64,000 nucleotides of DNA from Holacanthus passer (Eukaryota > Chordata > Actinopteri > Pomacanthidae), in the NCBI GenBank assembly GCA_025331565.1, contig JAFREQ010000063.1, positions 496,001-560,000 of the forward strand, in the 5' to 3' direction. The notes under the pieces were generated by a model. That model ran no database searches. It saw only the letters and a list, made by a program, of their open reading frames with translations, and was not told where the DNA came from. The position numbers and the translations under genes were made by a program. Each line of letters begins with the position of its first letter. Positions within the stretch are counted from its first letter, which is position 1. Of the stretch, positions 49,895-63,700 are shown one piece after another.

Positions 49895-50225
49895 AAAGGT
49901 AAAACTAGTGCAGCTCAGTGATTTATTTTACACAAAAAGGTACAAAAGCTTAAAAGATGGTCGGACAAGCAAAGGCTGAAACTGAATAAGGCAGCCAAGA
50001 AACCAAAAACAGGCGAGGTCCAGAGAAACTAAGCAAAGAAAAGAAGAAGAAAATGAGGAATAAAGACTAGGAAAGCGGGAACACTTGACTCAAGGTACAA
50101 TGATGAACTAGCAAAGAGAGAAGGGAACACACACTAAATACACAATCAAACAAGTGGGAAACACGCAAAGGCAGGAAGTAACTCAACAGGAAATAACTAC
50201 ACTGAAACCCCAAGTTCATGACAAG
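49895..50225. repeat. Dispersed repeat (family I)
   Basis: A-rich tract with 'caaaaacaggcgagg', 'gggaacacacactaaataca', 'ggcaggaagtaactcaacag' and 'gttcatgacaagg'. I recall this order from a common teleost element; class not determined. Confidence 0.5.
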
Positions 50226-50229
50226 GTTA

Positions 50230-53200
50230 ACTAAAAAAAGTCTTGAGTCATTTCATCAATACAGTTAAATGAGGACTTAAATAGTAATTGAATTAGTTAT
50301 TCTTCAATCCATGAATATTAAAATATAAAAAAAATATTAGCTTGTCAGATCAGAACATTTCCACATATGATGCAATGAAAGCCACATCACAAGGTCAATG
50401 AAATGGGATAAACACGACCCCACCTGAAGGCATCATCCGCCCTCATCAGTGTTTTGGAATATTTCGCAGACTATTATTACAGTTTATGAACTCTTCAGTG
50501 AGTCAGGATTTGCAGTGATGATTGATGATTTGGCTGCTCAAAAAAAAAAAATCCACACACTGATGAATCAAACAACTTAAAACATATTAAAATGCAAATT
50601 GCCTTCTGGACACAACATGCTCCACCCATTCCACTTTGATGATTAAAGTTCACTCATCACACAGGTGGCACCTCCGTCTCTTTGAAGCCGTCTATTTGTA
50701 GATCCTGCACATCCTGAGAGCTACAGCCTGATGTAATTCTTCCTCAAAGAGCGGTAAAAGAAAATGCTTTTCGGAGGAGGTTCTCTTCAGCTTTTTTAGC
50801 TGCTTCATTCACTTGCTTCATACACCTGCTTTGTGCTTCCCCCAATGTCGGAGGCCAGTCTGCGGCCAAAACATGTTGGCTTTTATTTTCGCTCCGACCT
50901 GAACTCGAGAGGTAATAAAAACCTTTCCATTTCCTTTTGTCAGGAAAGATGCCTCGGTCTTCAGTCTTTTTATTGCTTTTTATTGCCAATTGAAATTAAA
51001 AGTAGCTGAAAGAACAATGAAAACACAGTGGTTTTTGCTTGAAAAATGAAAACTTACGTGTCGAGTCTCAGGTCATACAACCTCAGCAGGGGATCTTTTT
51101 TTTTTCCTCAGCATAGAATCAAAGGTCCCCATTAGTTACTGTCATCCTTTAGCAAGAAATAGCAAAGAAATAAAGCCGCAGTCCCTCAGATTTTCAAATC
51201 AAATCCCATACATTGTGCATATGTAGTGGATTCATACACAGCATGCACAAAGCAAATGAAGGAGCTGCTCACATCTGGATAATGTTTGAACGACTTGTGG
51301 TGGTGAAACAACTCTGGAAAACCTCAGAAAACAAAAATAACTATAAACATTTGTTGTGTCTTTTTTTCATTTTTAATACAAAAAAGTTTCGCCCACCATG
51401 AGGTTTGATTTGGAACTGCCAGATGTTTCGTGCAAAATATATATATATATATATAAATAATTCTATATTATTTTTGTGAGGTAAAAATGATTTTCATGAT
51501 CTGAGCATTGTTCAGTTAAACCTTGCACAGGAAGTCACTCTGGCCATATCTGACCATCTGCCCCCCCAAAGGAAAAAGGCTTGCCCCCCCTTCTATAAAG
51601 TCTAATGTGTGGTACATACTATACACAAGGGCCTAAGTAGGATGGCACTAGGATGCAGAGGGAGTCTTGTCGATATTTCTTACAGCAGGCATTTTTTCCT
51701 GCGACAGCCATTTCATTTAATTGCCTCTCAGTATCGTCGTTGCCATTGTGGGAAAAGGAGCCTGTCTTTGGAAAACGGTAAATGAACATTTATATAGCTC
51801 TTTTACCCTTCTCATTCACCCACGCGCTGAGTGTGTGTGGATGCAAGACGCTGGCCTAACCGTCAGGAACAATCGTGGCTCTGGTTTAAGGACCCTTCCC
51901 ATGCAGACAAGTGGAGCTTCATTGGTCTTTTCTATTAAATTAACGTGACGCGACGACTCTCAGCCCACGGTTTGTTTGCTGCTCTTCTTCAGGCCACTCA
52001 AGGCCTGTTTGCTTCTGCCAGCTTCTGCACACGTCTCACAGAACTGAAGTCTGAACTGTAATTAAGATGCATTTGCTGATACCACCAGTGACCACAGGTG
52101 TCGCCAAATCTACCAGGATTGGAATTTTAAGGATTATAACTTTAAATTAGTGTCCAATTACTGTTGTGGCACTTTGGGCTATAACTGTTATATTTTCAAT
52201 TTAGAGCCTGTAGAGTTTTTTTTTTTTAATAACAATGAAAAAGGATCCATTGAGCCGCACAGCAATGTCTTATCTGCTGATTTTTTTTTTTGTTATTATT
52301 TAAGTACATGCTGCTTGTTGCCTCATGCATCGCCCCATCTTCACAAAAGACTTTCACTTAAGAGGAACAAGAGCCACACAAAGAAAGAAATAAAAAGGCA
52401 AACAAAGACGATCGTCAGTGCTCCCACATGAAACATCTGCTCTCTCTGTGATGTGAGAGGGTCATCGAACAACAAAAGGTCTTGAGATGAAGCAGCCTAA
52501 TTTTGCTGTCATTTTGGCCTCTTCCCAGTTTTACAGAGTGAAAGTTAGAGCCTTCTTTTGGTTAGATCTGTAATCACTATCCAATCCCCCTGCAGGAGAA
52601 AAAGAAATTTAATTTGACAAGGAGGTAATGAACCCGTGCAGCCATTATCTTAGATAACCCATTTGAGAGACTGGTTGAGCACTGATGAAAATTCTATTAA
52701 ACATAGCTGGCTGATTTCTCTATTTTGTTCAGTGGCAGAAAAGCCTTTTTTACCCTTGCCAATTTACTTTGAACTCTCAGAGTTGCCAAGGATCATTATA
52801 TCAAGGAGCTTCAAACACTCACCCTTTACTTAATGATTCAAAGGCAACAACCCCAGACTGTGGGCTAATAACCTCTGTGATGCATACACAAGACACCTAG
52901 GCAAGTGCAGGAAATACTTTTACTTTTTTGTTTCAGGAGTTCTGGTCTGAGACACAACTTTTCTGGTGCCTTAGAACTTTTCAATCAACTTTGGTTCAGA
53001 CTTGGCCTCACTTAAATGCTGACTCGACTTTACTTTGCAGTGAAATTAAAGGATGAGTTTTCTCCCTGCTGACAAGTTATTGAATGCAACACTCACAGAG
53101 CACATCACGTCATTTGATACACATCATTTGATGCTCACAGCACACAGCCGATGCCCCATATAGAGAGAAGATGTGACAAGGTATGCTGGAAACTTTAGCA

Positions 53201-54430
53201 TGTGTGCAGGTCTGCAGCATTACACTGTCGCCATAATATAAATGGTCGGTGTGCGCAGTAATGTTTTCCCTTTAAATGAGCTGCCAAACATAATATTATA
53301 TTCATAGATGGAGTGCGTTGCTTTGCAGGATATAACAAATTCAAGTTATTCAGCCTATGTATATTGTGTGCATTATCAAAACTTATTACATCAACGAACT
53401 TACACAACAAAAATGAAGAAAGCAAATGTTTTGAAAAATAATAATATACGGATTATTATATATAATTTTCTGAGTGAAGTCTGCTTGAGGCCCCTCATGG
53501 ACTTGATAAACCGTGGAGAGCTAATATGATTCAAACAATCACAATTTTTCTGGAACGTTAATGCGTCGACGTTCGCCAACCTGTGATGATGTGGTGTGTG
53601 ACGGCTTGCATAAAATAGGTGTGTGTGTTTCACAGGCTGCCAGTGCGGGCGTGTGTAGCTGTACGTAATGTCTTTAATATGACCGTGTGTCTAATGTACA
53701 AGAGATCCTGAAAGCACCGTCCTCAAATGTCAGATCGAACTCAGCGATGATTCAAAGGAAGTTGAAACATATTAAACAGAGGAAGATCAATACCTTGTCT
53801 CATCTTACAGAACATAGTCATTCAATTATATTTTACATTTGCAGTGTAATGCACACTGTGTTTGATGTGAGCTTGATATATCGATATTGAAATGTAATGT
53901 AGGATTCTTTGTATCCTTGATTACCTTTAATAAGGCTGTTTTGATAGCTCTCAGTCAATGAAGACTCATTTCAAACTATAACACATTGGCAGCGTCTCGT
54001 TTGGTTTTTTTATTGCCCCCTTACTTGTGTCTTAAGTGGGAGGAAACCAAAGGGAGAAGGACCAAACGAAGACGTGTGGGAGGAGGATTTAAAGAAACGC
54101 ATTTAATGAATGAGACATCATTATCTGAATCAATGTCAGAGTCACAGCTGGATCATCTGCCCGCGGGCTCTGAACGGCTCTGCAGCTTGTGTTTGCTCAG
54201 AGTGTGTGTTTGCACAGATAACGTGATGTCCAAACAGCGAGAGCACGCAGTTACTCTCACTGTGGGTGAGATTAGTTTTTATTCACATCGCCTGACATGA
54301 CAAAACTGAATGTGAAATGTGAGCCTGTTAGCGTGTCGTCCCTGAAAATAAACTCTTTCACAAGCATCCGCACATGCAAAATACCTGTGTTTAGTCATCA
54401 ATGAAGCTTTTCAATAGGGGAATAGGGAAT
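50230..54430. other. Gene-poor stretch
   Basis: Contains an (AT)n run at 51,437-51,455 and a family D fragment at ~51.8 kb. The block 52.49-52.82 kb is unusually balanced in composition and free of repeats, so it is the best candidate here for a conserved non-coding element, but no test was possible. Confidence 0.45.
51780..51905. repeat. Dispersed repeat (family D), fragment
   Basis: 'atttatatagctcttttacc' then 'ctcattcaccca' and 'gtgtgtggatgcaagacgct' correspond to the same family as the 48.0 kb fragment, in the same orientation. Confidence 0.5.
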
Positions 54431-54439
54431 GTAGCGCCA

Positions 54440-54740
54440 CCACCAGGTTGTCATTTTTTGTCTTTAGGAAAATGTCTTAAAATTTGGTCCAGACTTTCAT
54501 GGACCCCTCAGGATGTATTGTACAGTCATCACTTTGGTGATCCCATAACTTTTCATCACCATCATTAGGCCAGAATTTGAATATGTCCTATAGCTTGGTT
54601 CATGACGAAAGAGTGACGTGTTTCATGTTTATTGCTAATTAGAAAACGTTAGTACTGTATGCTAACTTTGGTTTATGACCAAAACCCTGCAAACTAATGA
54701 CATTCCCATCAGCATTAAGACAAAGTCCAGCTTACTTTAA
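54440..54740. repeat. Dispersed percomorph repeat (family B), copy 3, inverted
   Basis: 'aaaatttggtccagactttc', 'ctttggtgatcccataac', 'ttgctaattagaaaac' and 'actaatgacattcccatcag' are the reverse complements of the marks in copies 1 and 2. Confidence 0.7.
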
Positions 54741-54744
54741 CTTT

Positions 54745-57700
54745 AAATGCAAACTGCAAACACAGTGTTAATCAAATAGATCACGATCCAATCATCAAAA
54801 GAAACTATTTCCAGAGTTACTATGAAAAATTTGCATTAAAGTTTTGCAACTTCTGTTTAAAATGTGAGAAAGAGTCACATATGGCAACACATGAGAGACT
54901 GTTTTTTAGTTCTGTTACTGTCTGAACCAACTGCAAACCTCTAATGATCACACCTGAATCAGAGCTCCAGCATTCATGACACCTAACTAAAGCACAAATA
55001 CAATGTTTGTGAAGAACTTTTCATCTCCTCACATGGTCGCTCAACCTGTTTAAACCCAAGATTAGACCTTGGCTAGGGGCCTCGCGGCATGAATGTTCAA
55101 ATTACGAAATGGTAAAATCTGAAGCCATGTGTGCTCCATTTAATATTTATCAGCTCCTGGATGCATGTCAGTATTTATTTGTTCCTTTGCCTCTTTGTAT
55201 ATTCATGACATGAATAATGCTGTGTATGTTAATCAGATGGCGGACCAAGAGCGGAGTCTCAAAGCATCCTTCTGGAAAATCAATCATCTGCACAGCCTCC
55301 TTAGCATCAACCAACTCAGCCGCTCCCCAGACAAGATCACAGCTGAGGAGTGCACCATCTCCTTTTTATATATTGCTGGACTAACCACAGGCACTGATTA
55401 GCAGCATCCCTCCCCCCTGATAGATGCTTTGTGCCTGATTTTAATGAACTGTTTTGCATTAGTGAGCCCTTCTCTCCTCCCTGTACACTCGCCTCTACTT
55501 GCTCTCTCGCAGTCTGGCAAACCAGGGCAGAGCTCCTGTGGAAGAAAAAAAAAAAAAAAAAAAGAATTCAGTCAACACATCTATCAGTAAGCAGCCGGCC
55601 AGGCGTACTCTGAGCCAAGACAGAAATATTGACAAAATGTCTGCTAGCCATCTTATTATCTTGCCCAGGGTTGCAGTTGGCAAAATAGCACATGCTGGAG
55701 GCAGCGGCGGCGGCGGAGGGGTGTGTGTGTCTCCGTGTGTGTTCTGCGGGTAGAAAGAAGCCAATGTTTGTAGAGCTTGCAACCCCGACACCCTGTTGTT
55801 GTACTGCTGAGCTTTGAGTGCTGCGCCATCATCTGTGGTATTAGTGTTTCTGGCTGTGATCGTGAGCTTGAAGCAGATACCAAATGAGAACACATCTGAT
55901 AATGAATGATTCACTCACTACATTTCTGCTCTTGGTATGAACTGATGGTATATTTCTGTGGCAACATGAGCCAGGCACCAATTGCTCACACCAGTTGCTC
56001 TGCTGAGAATATGTCCAAGAAATTTAATGAAATAAGCCGCAATGGCATCGTTAAAGGATGGAGGACAGACGGCCGGCGGGACCAGAAACAGGAATCTGAG
56101 GACAGAGCAGTGGAAAGGAAAGGCCATTTCATCTCATCTCATCTTAAAGGATGCTTTGGTTTATTACAAGGAGATGTGGTGATGATAACATAGGACTCGC
56201 TTTTATGATTGGTGAGATGCATCATGACAACATGATCTCAAAACCGGGGAAACATCACATGCTCTAGATGTAGTAAACACATCATGGAAACAGCAAAGGC
56301 TCTGGACAAGAGACTGAACGACCACCAGAAACAGACAGCAGACCAAAACAACATTGTCTGAGAAGAGGTCAAAGGTCATTGACCATGAGTAAATGGGGGA
56401 AAAGGTGGCTGCTCCCATCCAACACCAGAGACCATCTCTGAACTGAAACAAGATTCAGTTCAATTTTTAGAAATATGTAACCACCTGTTAACAAAATTGC
56501 AATTGAATTCTCCAGAAAAAGCTTTTATGTTAACACTACTTTGTCAGAAAATAACCGGTTCTTCATTGTTGCTGTTGTTGTCTTTTAACTATTAAATAAT
56601 GAGGTGATATTGAACAGAAAATTCAAAGAAGAAAAATCATTTATTGGCTGGTTTGCACATAATAGCATACATTAGCTTCGCTGTTTGACGTAACAGCATG
56701 TTGTACATTTTCCATTATATTTGAAGGTCCACTTAGCTGAGTCATATCATAAGTAACAGCGAAGTGAAGCCCAACAAAATAGCTGTTGCTTTAATTTGTC
56801 ACCATTCATGCACAGTAGCTTTTTGGACTCTGAAGTCAAACCCATCAGCTAAATTAGCTTCTTCCAAACATCACAGAGGTTTGGTGAATAAACTAGCATG
56901 TTCTGGTGAGCCCAGCTTTAGTGTCACTGTGCCCCAAAGTTTTACGAAGTCCCTGTTGAAAAGTAACTTAGCGGGAAAAATATTATGTCACATTGACTCC
57001 AGAAGAGATTGTTTTATACATTCCAGACTTTATGAAATAACATGAGACATTTGAGGGGGTTGGAATCAATAGCTCTGATGACATGACATTCATGAGACCT
57101 CTGCCGACCACACGGATCTAAAGCCTCTGTACATTCAGCATCCGGCGCCACAAAACACAACCGGGCCACATACATTTGTCCAAAACGATCGGCTGGAGCA
57201 GCCCACAGTGACTCAGCGTGACTCGAGTCAGTGTGACCGCTGACTCATGTCACACTGACTCAGGGATGGAGAAAAACTCTGTGCTGCTTTGGACGTGGAC
57301 AACACATTCAGGGAGAGTGGGCAATACATATCTATTGTGTTATATATATAGAATAGAATGTTTCTGCAAAGGACAGTATTATTCAAACAATGGCTCACTT
57401 GTCAATGCTGTCATTTCATATCCTGCATCTGAGTGTGTGATTTTTGTGAAGGCATATATAATTGATGGCATTGACACTGCGTTGAAGGTATCTGCAAAAC
57501 ATCTGCACATGACAACTCCTGTAAGTAACATACAAGCAACATGTTTGTCACTTCCTAGTTAGAAGTTGTAATTTTGCCTCCATATATTTCTTGGTGCAAG
57601 GTGACCAAACTGGAACATTTGTAAAATGTGAAAACTTTGTGTTTCCTTCTCACAATGGCTCTGGGTGAGCAGGAAGTGCAGCAGAGATGCCCTTCATACT

Positions 57701-58255
57701 AAAAGAAATTCCTCGGGCCACAGCTGAAAGAGCAGCCTTCTTATTCACATTGACATCTTGCACAGCGCTTTCACCAAAACCAAATAGAGAGGTAGGAGAG
57801 GTCAAAAAATGAAAGCATGAAGTGCACAAGGGTCCAAAACTAAAGAAAAGTGATTGAAAAGTGTCTTTGTTGAGCCGTTACAATTAATGTTTTGCTGATA
57901 TCCTTGAAATGCATCTCCCCACAAACAAACTGTCTTCATAACTGAAAAGGTGGCAGCGAAGTTCAAGGGCTGTTTAGCGGCTGAATGGATAAAAATATGT
58001 GTCGAAGAATGAGATGCTAATTAAATGCACAAACAGCCATTGAAGGTAGGAACTCTCAAAATAAATAGCAATTAAAATCTTTTTTTCTTTTTAATTATAG
58101 CAATATTGATAAAAATGCGGTGCATTTACAACTGCGATGAAAAAGTCAGAACTGCCACCATCCTGAACTCTGATGATGTTGTCACAGGTCAAGCAACAGC
58201 AACACATATGACAACATTGCTGTTTACATTATGAGACTGTGATTGTTCTGAATAA
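54745..58255. other. Gene-poor stretch with simple repeats
   Basis: Poly-A of 19 at 55,545-55,563 and a GGC/GTGT-rich tract at ~55,700-55,740. Overlapping open frames there are composition artefacts. No gene supported. Confidence 0.5.
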
Positions 58256-58261
58256 ATTAAT

Positions 58262-58470
58262 CAGCTGTATTTTTAGCTGAGTCCCACTGACTTCTGTGAC
58301 TTTTCATCATCATCAGGTCAAAATTTGCTCAATTTGCTTTTTCGACTACTTTGGCTTGGTGCAAATTAACAGCTGTTAACTAAGATTGTAAACATTATAT
58401 GTGCTAAACATCAGCATGTTAACATTGTCATTGTGAGCCTGTTACCAGGATTTGGCTGAAAGCAGCGCTG
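58262..58470. repeat. Dispersed percomorph repeat (family B), copy 4
   Basis: 'gacttttcatcatcatcag', 'tgctaaacatcagcatgtta' and 'acattgtcattgtgagcctg' match the part of the family with repeated 'catgttagcat' motifs. Confidence 0.6.
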
Positions 58471-58479
58471 AGCCTAAAC

Positions 58480-60295
58480 ACAGCCGCCGGCACGGCTTAG
58501 TCTTGTTTCAAAAAAGCTTTAATGAAACGCCATTTTTTTTCATGTCACAATTGTTGCATCATATGAAAGATGGCAGCGTGCAGGACGCAGCTGCTCTTAT
58601 GACTCCCGACACTGTGCTGTGCTTTCTTGATTATTTCTACGTTAGTTTGGAGTTTATTTACAAGCTCAGGTTGAAGATAAGGGGCTTTACAGGGTTCACT
58701 ATGGTTGGATGACTTTGTCAACATCCTGGGAAAAAAAAACATATCGCTTCCAGGATGCAGGTTGGTCTCTGCACAGACGCGATGGTACCAAACCTGGAAC
58801 CTTCACTGTGACCATAAAACTCCAGGAAGCAGCATCACAATCTTCACCAATAAAGCTCTTTAGCTGTTTGACAATTTGTGTATCTTAAAATACTTTGCAC
58901 AGGACATCACATGTACACCCACGTCTAGATCTGAGAAAAGCAAAATCGAAATCAAGTTTCCTCTCTGTTGAATTTATAACTAATTAAATTAATTAATAGC
59001 ACTGTCACATTTGACCTTGTCCTTTCAAGACTCTCACTCTGCAGGGCTTAAATTTAATACAGCTTTTTTTGATCGTAGAATGAGTCACAGGGATTTTGGC
59101 CATTAAACAAATGTGTTATCTTTGATAACGAAGACGTTTGTTGTCCTTCACAAAAGAGACAAGGGGCCAGTTTAATCATTTAAGGGGATTAGTTAAACAA
59201 TAAAAGGGTTTGCATTTTTGTTTATCAGGAGCAGTTAAAGCAGACTTTCATGCCTCGAAGTGTAAAATGTGTCATTTCATGAAACGATGCATCGAGTAGC
59301 CATTAGTAGAAACTGCAGCCTGGTCTGACTTCTACAGACGGAGCTGAAAGACCCAATGGTTGATTCTTTTGTTGGAGATTGTGCAACTGACACGCCCAAG
59401 ACACACGCAAATATTTTCTACGAGGCTGTTTGCTACTGATTTAATATTTCTCACATCCCTGCCTCTCTTAATTACCGCATATTTCTTCCAGAGATCAATG
59501 AATCGGTGAATGCCAGTGGGTTGCTCACCTCACAGACCATCTAATGCTGGTTCCTGCTGCTGCCCCTGCAGAGGTGCACATTTTCAAACTGTCAACTCCT
59601 CCGTGTTACTCCTCATCTTTTGATCCGAGATGAGGCTCCGGTGAGTTTGAAGGCAGTGGCAGGTAAAACAGAGAGCAGAAATGAAAGCGCCGCAGAGAGA
59701 AGCTGGAAACTACAGTTGATTTTAAAACTGCAGAGGGAGGCAGCGTTAATTAGAGAGATGTGGCCCGAGCGCTTCTCAGAAAACCTGCTACTTCCTCCTC
59801 AGGACGCCCGTCACTTCAGATGTCTTATGCCTGTTGGGAGGCTGCCAAACTCTGTGGGTATAAATGAAAAATTTAGGGCCCGATTGAGTCCCTGAACAAT
59901 ATATAAACACCTTCCACACAGAGCACGGTCCTGTTGAGAGTCGAGCATTCAGTACGTCCAACAAACGCAATAAGATGAACAGTTATTGATTCATAATGTG
60001 GGGAAATGTTTTGTCGGAACAGCGACAGTAATATATGTAATATGACACAACAGGGAAGGAAAGGATATAAAAGCTGCCGAGAAACATTAGCGCGAAAGAA
60101 AATGGCAACAATAACAACAAAAACAGATCATCAGCAGTTGAGGGTCTAAATAAACTACAGCTGAAACTTGGAATGTGTTACAGAAATGATGTTGTTATGG
60201 ATCACTGCGTGTACACTTGCACTTTGTTTGGCATCGTAGCAGGTGAACATTTGCCACCAAGATGGCGTCCAGGGTAGAATAAACATCACCTGCTG
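58480..60295. other. Intergenic, nothing supported
   Basis: A 91-codon open frame at 59,620-59,895 has no domain and no splice support, so it is not called. Otherwise unremarkable. Confidence 0.5.
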
Positions 60296-60299
60296 AACT

Positions 60300-60745
60300 T
60301 ACATGATCAGCCACATTAACATTAAACAACATTAAAATCACTGACCGGTGACGTGAATAACACTGATCACCTCTTTACAATGCAATGTTCTGCTGGGAAA
60401 CCTTGGGTCCTGGCATTCATATGGACGTACTCTGACATCTAAAAACTGTTGCAGACCAACTATACCTCCTCATAACAACAGCACCCCCCGAAGGCGGCGA
60501 CCTCCAGCAGTCCTACCACACCTTGCAAAACCTGCTCAGGAACAGCTCGAGGAACACGACAAAGACTTGTTGACTCAGGATGCAAGCTCCCCAGATCCCA
60601 ATCCGATCGAGCATCTGCGGGAACAAGCTCGATCCACGGAGGCCTCACCTCGCAACCCACAGGACCCGAAGGATCTGTTGCCAACGTCTCAGTGCCAGAC
60701 ACCACAGGAGCCCTCCAGAGGTCCATATAGTCTCCATACATACAG
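60300..60745 (+). pseudogene. Internally deleted, decayed Tc1/mariner transposon copy
   Basis: The left ~85 bp resembles the 5' end of a well-known fish Tc1-like element ('acatgatcagccacattaac', 'gtgacgtgaataacactgat'). It then jumps at ~60,382 straight into the 3' third of the transposase gene ('aatgttctgctgggaaacct' onward). The transposase end is recognisable in frame at ~60,567-60,730 by SPDPNPIEHLREQ (normally SPDLNPIEHLWD, the segment before the last catalytic acid) and RSTEASPRNPQDPKDLL. Frameshifts and the missing N-terminal two thirds make it inactive. The right terminal inverted repeat was not found. Confidence 0.75.
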
Positions 60746-60749
60746 TACA

Positions 60750-63700
60750 ACATATACACATCACAAACCTTTGCTATTTAGCTTCCTGTATATGACCTTG
60801 AATGCATTTCTTTAGGCTGGAAGGACACCAGAACAAACAGAGTATGAAGACTGTGCACACGGTGACAACAGCGCTATCAGCGAGCCGCGGCTACTGATGA
60901 TGAACAATTACCGTCTGAAACAGAAATGCCGCTTTCAGAGCAGTGAGGCAGTGGGTATGGTTGTATCCTGAAGGCTGGAAAAATGAGCGTGCACCTGGAA
61001 AGTTGCCAGTTGTAATCCCCAGACTGCCAGAGAGGGTCTGGGAGGAGAAAGTGAATGACTAGAGCCTTTTGTATTTGTATAGCAGACAATACAAATAAAG
61101 CTTAGGATGAATTGGACCTACTGTGAAATTTGATTGGGATGAATGGACCTTGATGTTCTTTCTCTCTGTCCCCAATCTCTTTTAATTTACTGGTGTTGTG
61201 GAGGATATGGTTCTCATCATTAATCAGCAAGACAAATGAATCCCCAGCTGCCTCGGTGTGAGAGAGCACAAGAAACAGAGAGAGAGAGAGGAAGAGAGGT
61301 GGAGGAAGAGAGGAAGGGGCGGGGTATATAAATCAAGTCTGCTTTGATTAATTCACCTTGGTCTAGAGGACATGGCTAATAAGATCCATTAGGTTGATAT
61401 TCAGGATTCTCATGTATTGTGCTGAACGTCAATAAAAAACAGGCCGGATCATTTAAAACGGTTAATCACATTGCTGCTGAAAGACTTTACATTTAGTGAC
61501 ACCAATTAGTAATGTTCAACTCAAATTACAATCATTTGCAAGAGTGGGTAATTATCTTATAGAGGTTCTGCTTTTTGAGTGTCGTTGGTAAAAGCCATCA
61601 ATCACATAATGAATAAACAAAAGATTAATTCAGCGCTGAATGCAACATTTGAACACATGACAATCAATTCATTACGTCCAGGTTGGAGGTTTTGTTGATG
61701 TCAGAGTAGGCGTGCATTTTAAAGGAGAAACCGAGGACACTGTCATACATTATGATACTGCCTTAATTTGTCACTCACACCATATAATTCAATATTTTTT
61801 TGTCACCATGTCTCTTTAAATACAGTATTTTTTTGTGTGAGGGAGCTGCCACTGATAAGCCATGATTGTGCACTTCCCAACCTGGCCACAAGAAGGCACT
61901 CCGGCACCTGTTTCAGAGCTCATCTGCAGGGAGAGAGACTCTTCAGATGGAGGTCTAACAGGCAGAAGAGGTGGGGTTGCAACATTGGATTTGCATTTCT
62001 CAAAGATAAGACTGCAGTAAGTCCAGGTCTGTGCACAATTACCAAAAATCTGAAACCATTTTTTTTCTTTTAGCGCAGAAGAATGACATGCACAGTGTAT
62101 TTAAACACTAACACAATATTTGATTAGTGCAATTCTCCTTCAGTTGAAATATCCAGTCCCATCAATAAAAAGGTCAATGTGAGCTCAGCAAGATGAATAT
62201 AAACCAGTTTTATACTGATGCAGACTAATAGAAACAGCCATGACTTCGAGAGAAAATCATTTCAGAATCTCCCCTTATATCAGAGAAACACGTACAATTT
62301 GATCTGCAGCAGGAATCAATACATTGCAGGAGAGTGTGCATACAAGAAGAAAACATACGAGAGCTCCCATTGATAATGACATATTATTTAAAATCACTTA
62401 TAGGAATGTAAACAGCTCAGTGCTTGGTTTTAATTAAAACAACGTACAGTATATATTTTATCTTTACAGCGTATTATTACTTTGAATTATTTACGCATTT
62501 AGCTGTTTAGTTGGTGGCACAATGGTAATATTTCTGGAGGGCAAAAAAAAAGCGAAGCAAAACAAAGCAAAACTGAATAGCTAGTTAAATTAAAGAAAAT
62601 GAGCTTCATGCAGGAACAACAGCAATTAAGAGAAAATCCTCATAAAACTAAATTAAATATGGGTTTGCATCTGCATCCATGTGTGGTTCAACAGAAGGGC
62701 AGTAATAAATCTTTAACTGGTCTCAGAGCTTATGTGTGCTTTTTTTTGGAGGATAAATAAGTTGTCCAAAATCATGCTATTGTGTCCATCTGCTGAAATA
62801 AGATCCCTCTTCAATTAACATGGACAACAGAATAGTTCAGATACAACTTTCCTTCGCCGAGCTTTCAGCCCTCAGGACGACTTCCTGACGACCGTCTTAC
62901 TCTGGGACTGAAGGTTAAGTTTGACCTGAGGTTGAGACACCACAGGTCTCTTACCCCCACATCACAAGCATGGCCTCTGGGCTTCCTCTTCATACCCTAC
63001 AGCAACACGAAAGCCCTCCTAACACGTCTGGCCGGCTCGGTCATATCGCCCGCCGCCGATATCAGCAAAGGTCTTTACGGGGCAAAAATGGACACACTTC
63101 CTGCGAGGAGGCGCGAGCTCCTTCACAGCCTCTGGGGCCATATAATTTATAGCCCCGCTGACAGGCACAAAGATATATTAAACCCTCAGGCAAAAGAAAG
63201 CCATGGATTAAACATGGTGAAGCCTTGAATGCCATGAAGGCAGCTCAGATACAGAAGGTGGAGATTAAATACAGCCTCACTGAACACTGACCGAGACCCT
63301 TTAGCTTTGTTTCGACCTGCAGGAGGTCAATGCATGTAAGATTTAACAAAGCACAGAAAGTCATTGCATTCAACAGTGAGATGAACTAATTTCAGCCTCT
63401 TTCACACAGAATCAGAATATTGAGCTTAATGAAAGATAGTATTTGCTGCAGAGTTATATTCAACTGCATTACACAGGCGTTCATGTGCACATGGTAGTCT
63501 CATGTTTAGTGAAGGGAGGGTGAAGGCTCTGCTGTGATCAGCAGGTGTCCTTAGATTTGGCAAGCAAGTCTCAACCAGGCCAATTTGTAGCCAAACACTC
63601 GAGAAATCAACAGAAGCAAAATAATGTTGAGAAGCGAAATATTGTGTTGCTAAGCGTTGCTAAAAATAAAAAAGTGGGAGTGGGTTATCTGAATGTATTT

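Noticed and set aside
55431..55914. Overlapping frames around the poly-A and GGC/GT tracts
   Set aside because: Simple-sequence artefacts; no splice sites or domain pattern.
59620..59895. 91-codon plus-strand frame
   Set aside because: No domain, no upstream acceptor or downstream donor, no polyadenylation signal close by.
62932..63228. 98-codon plus-strand frame
   Set aside because: No recognisable motif and no splice or promoter support.
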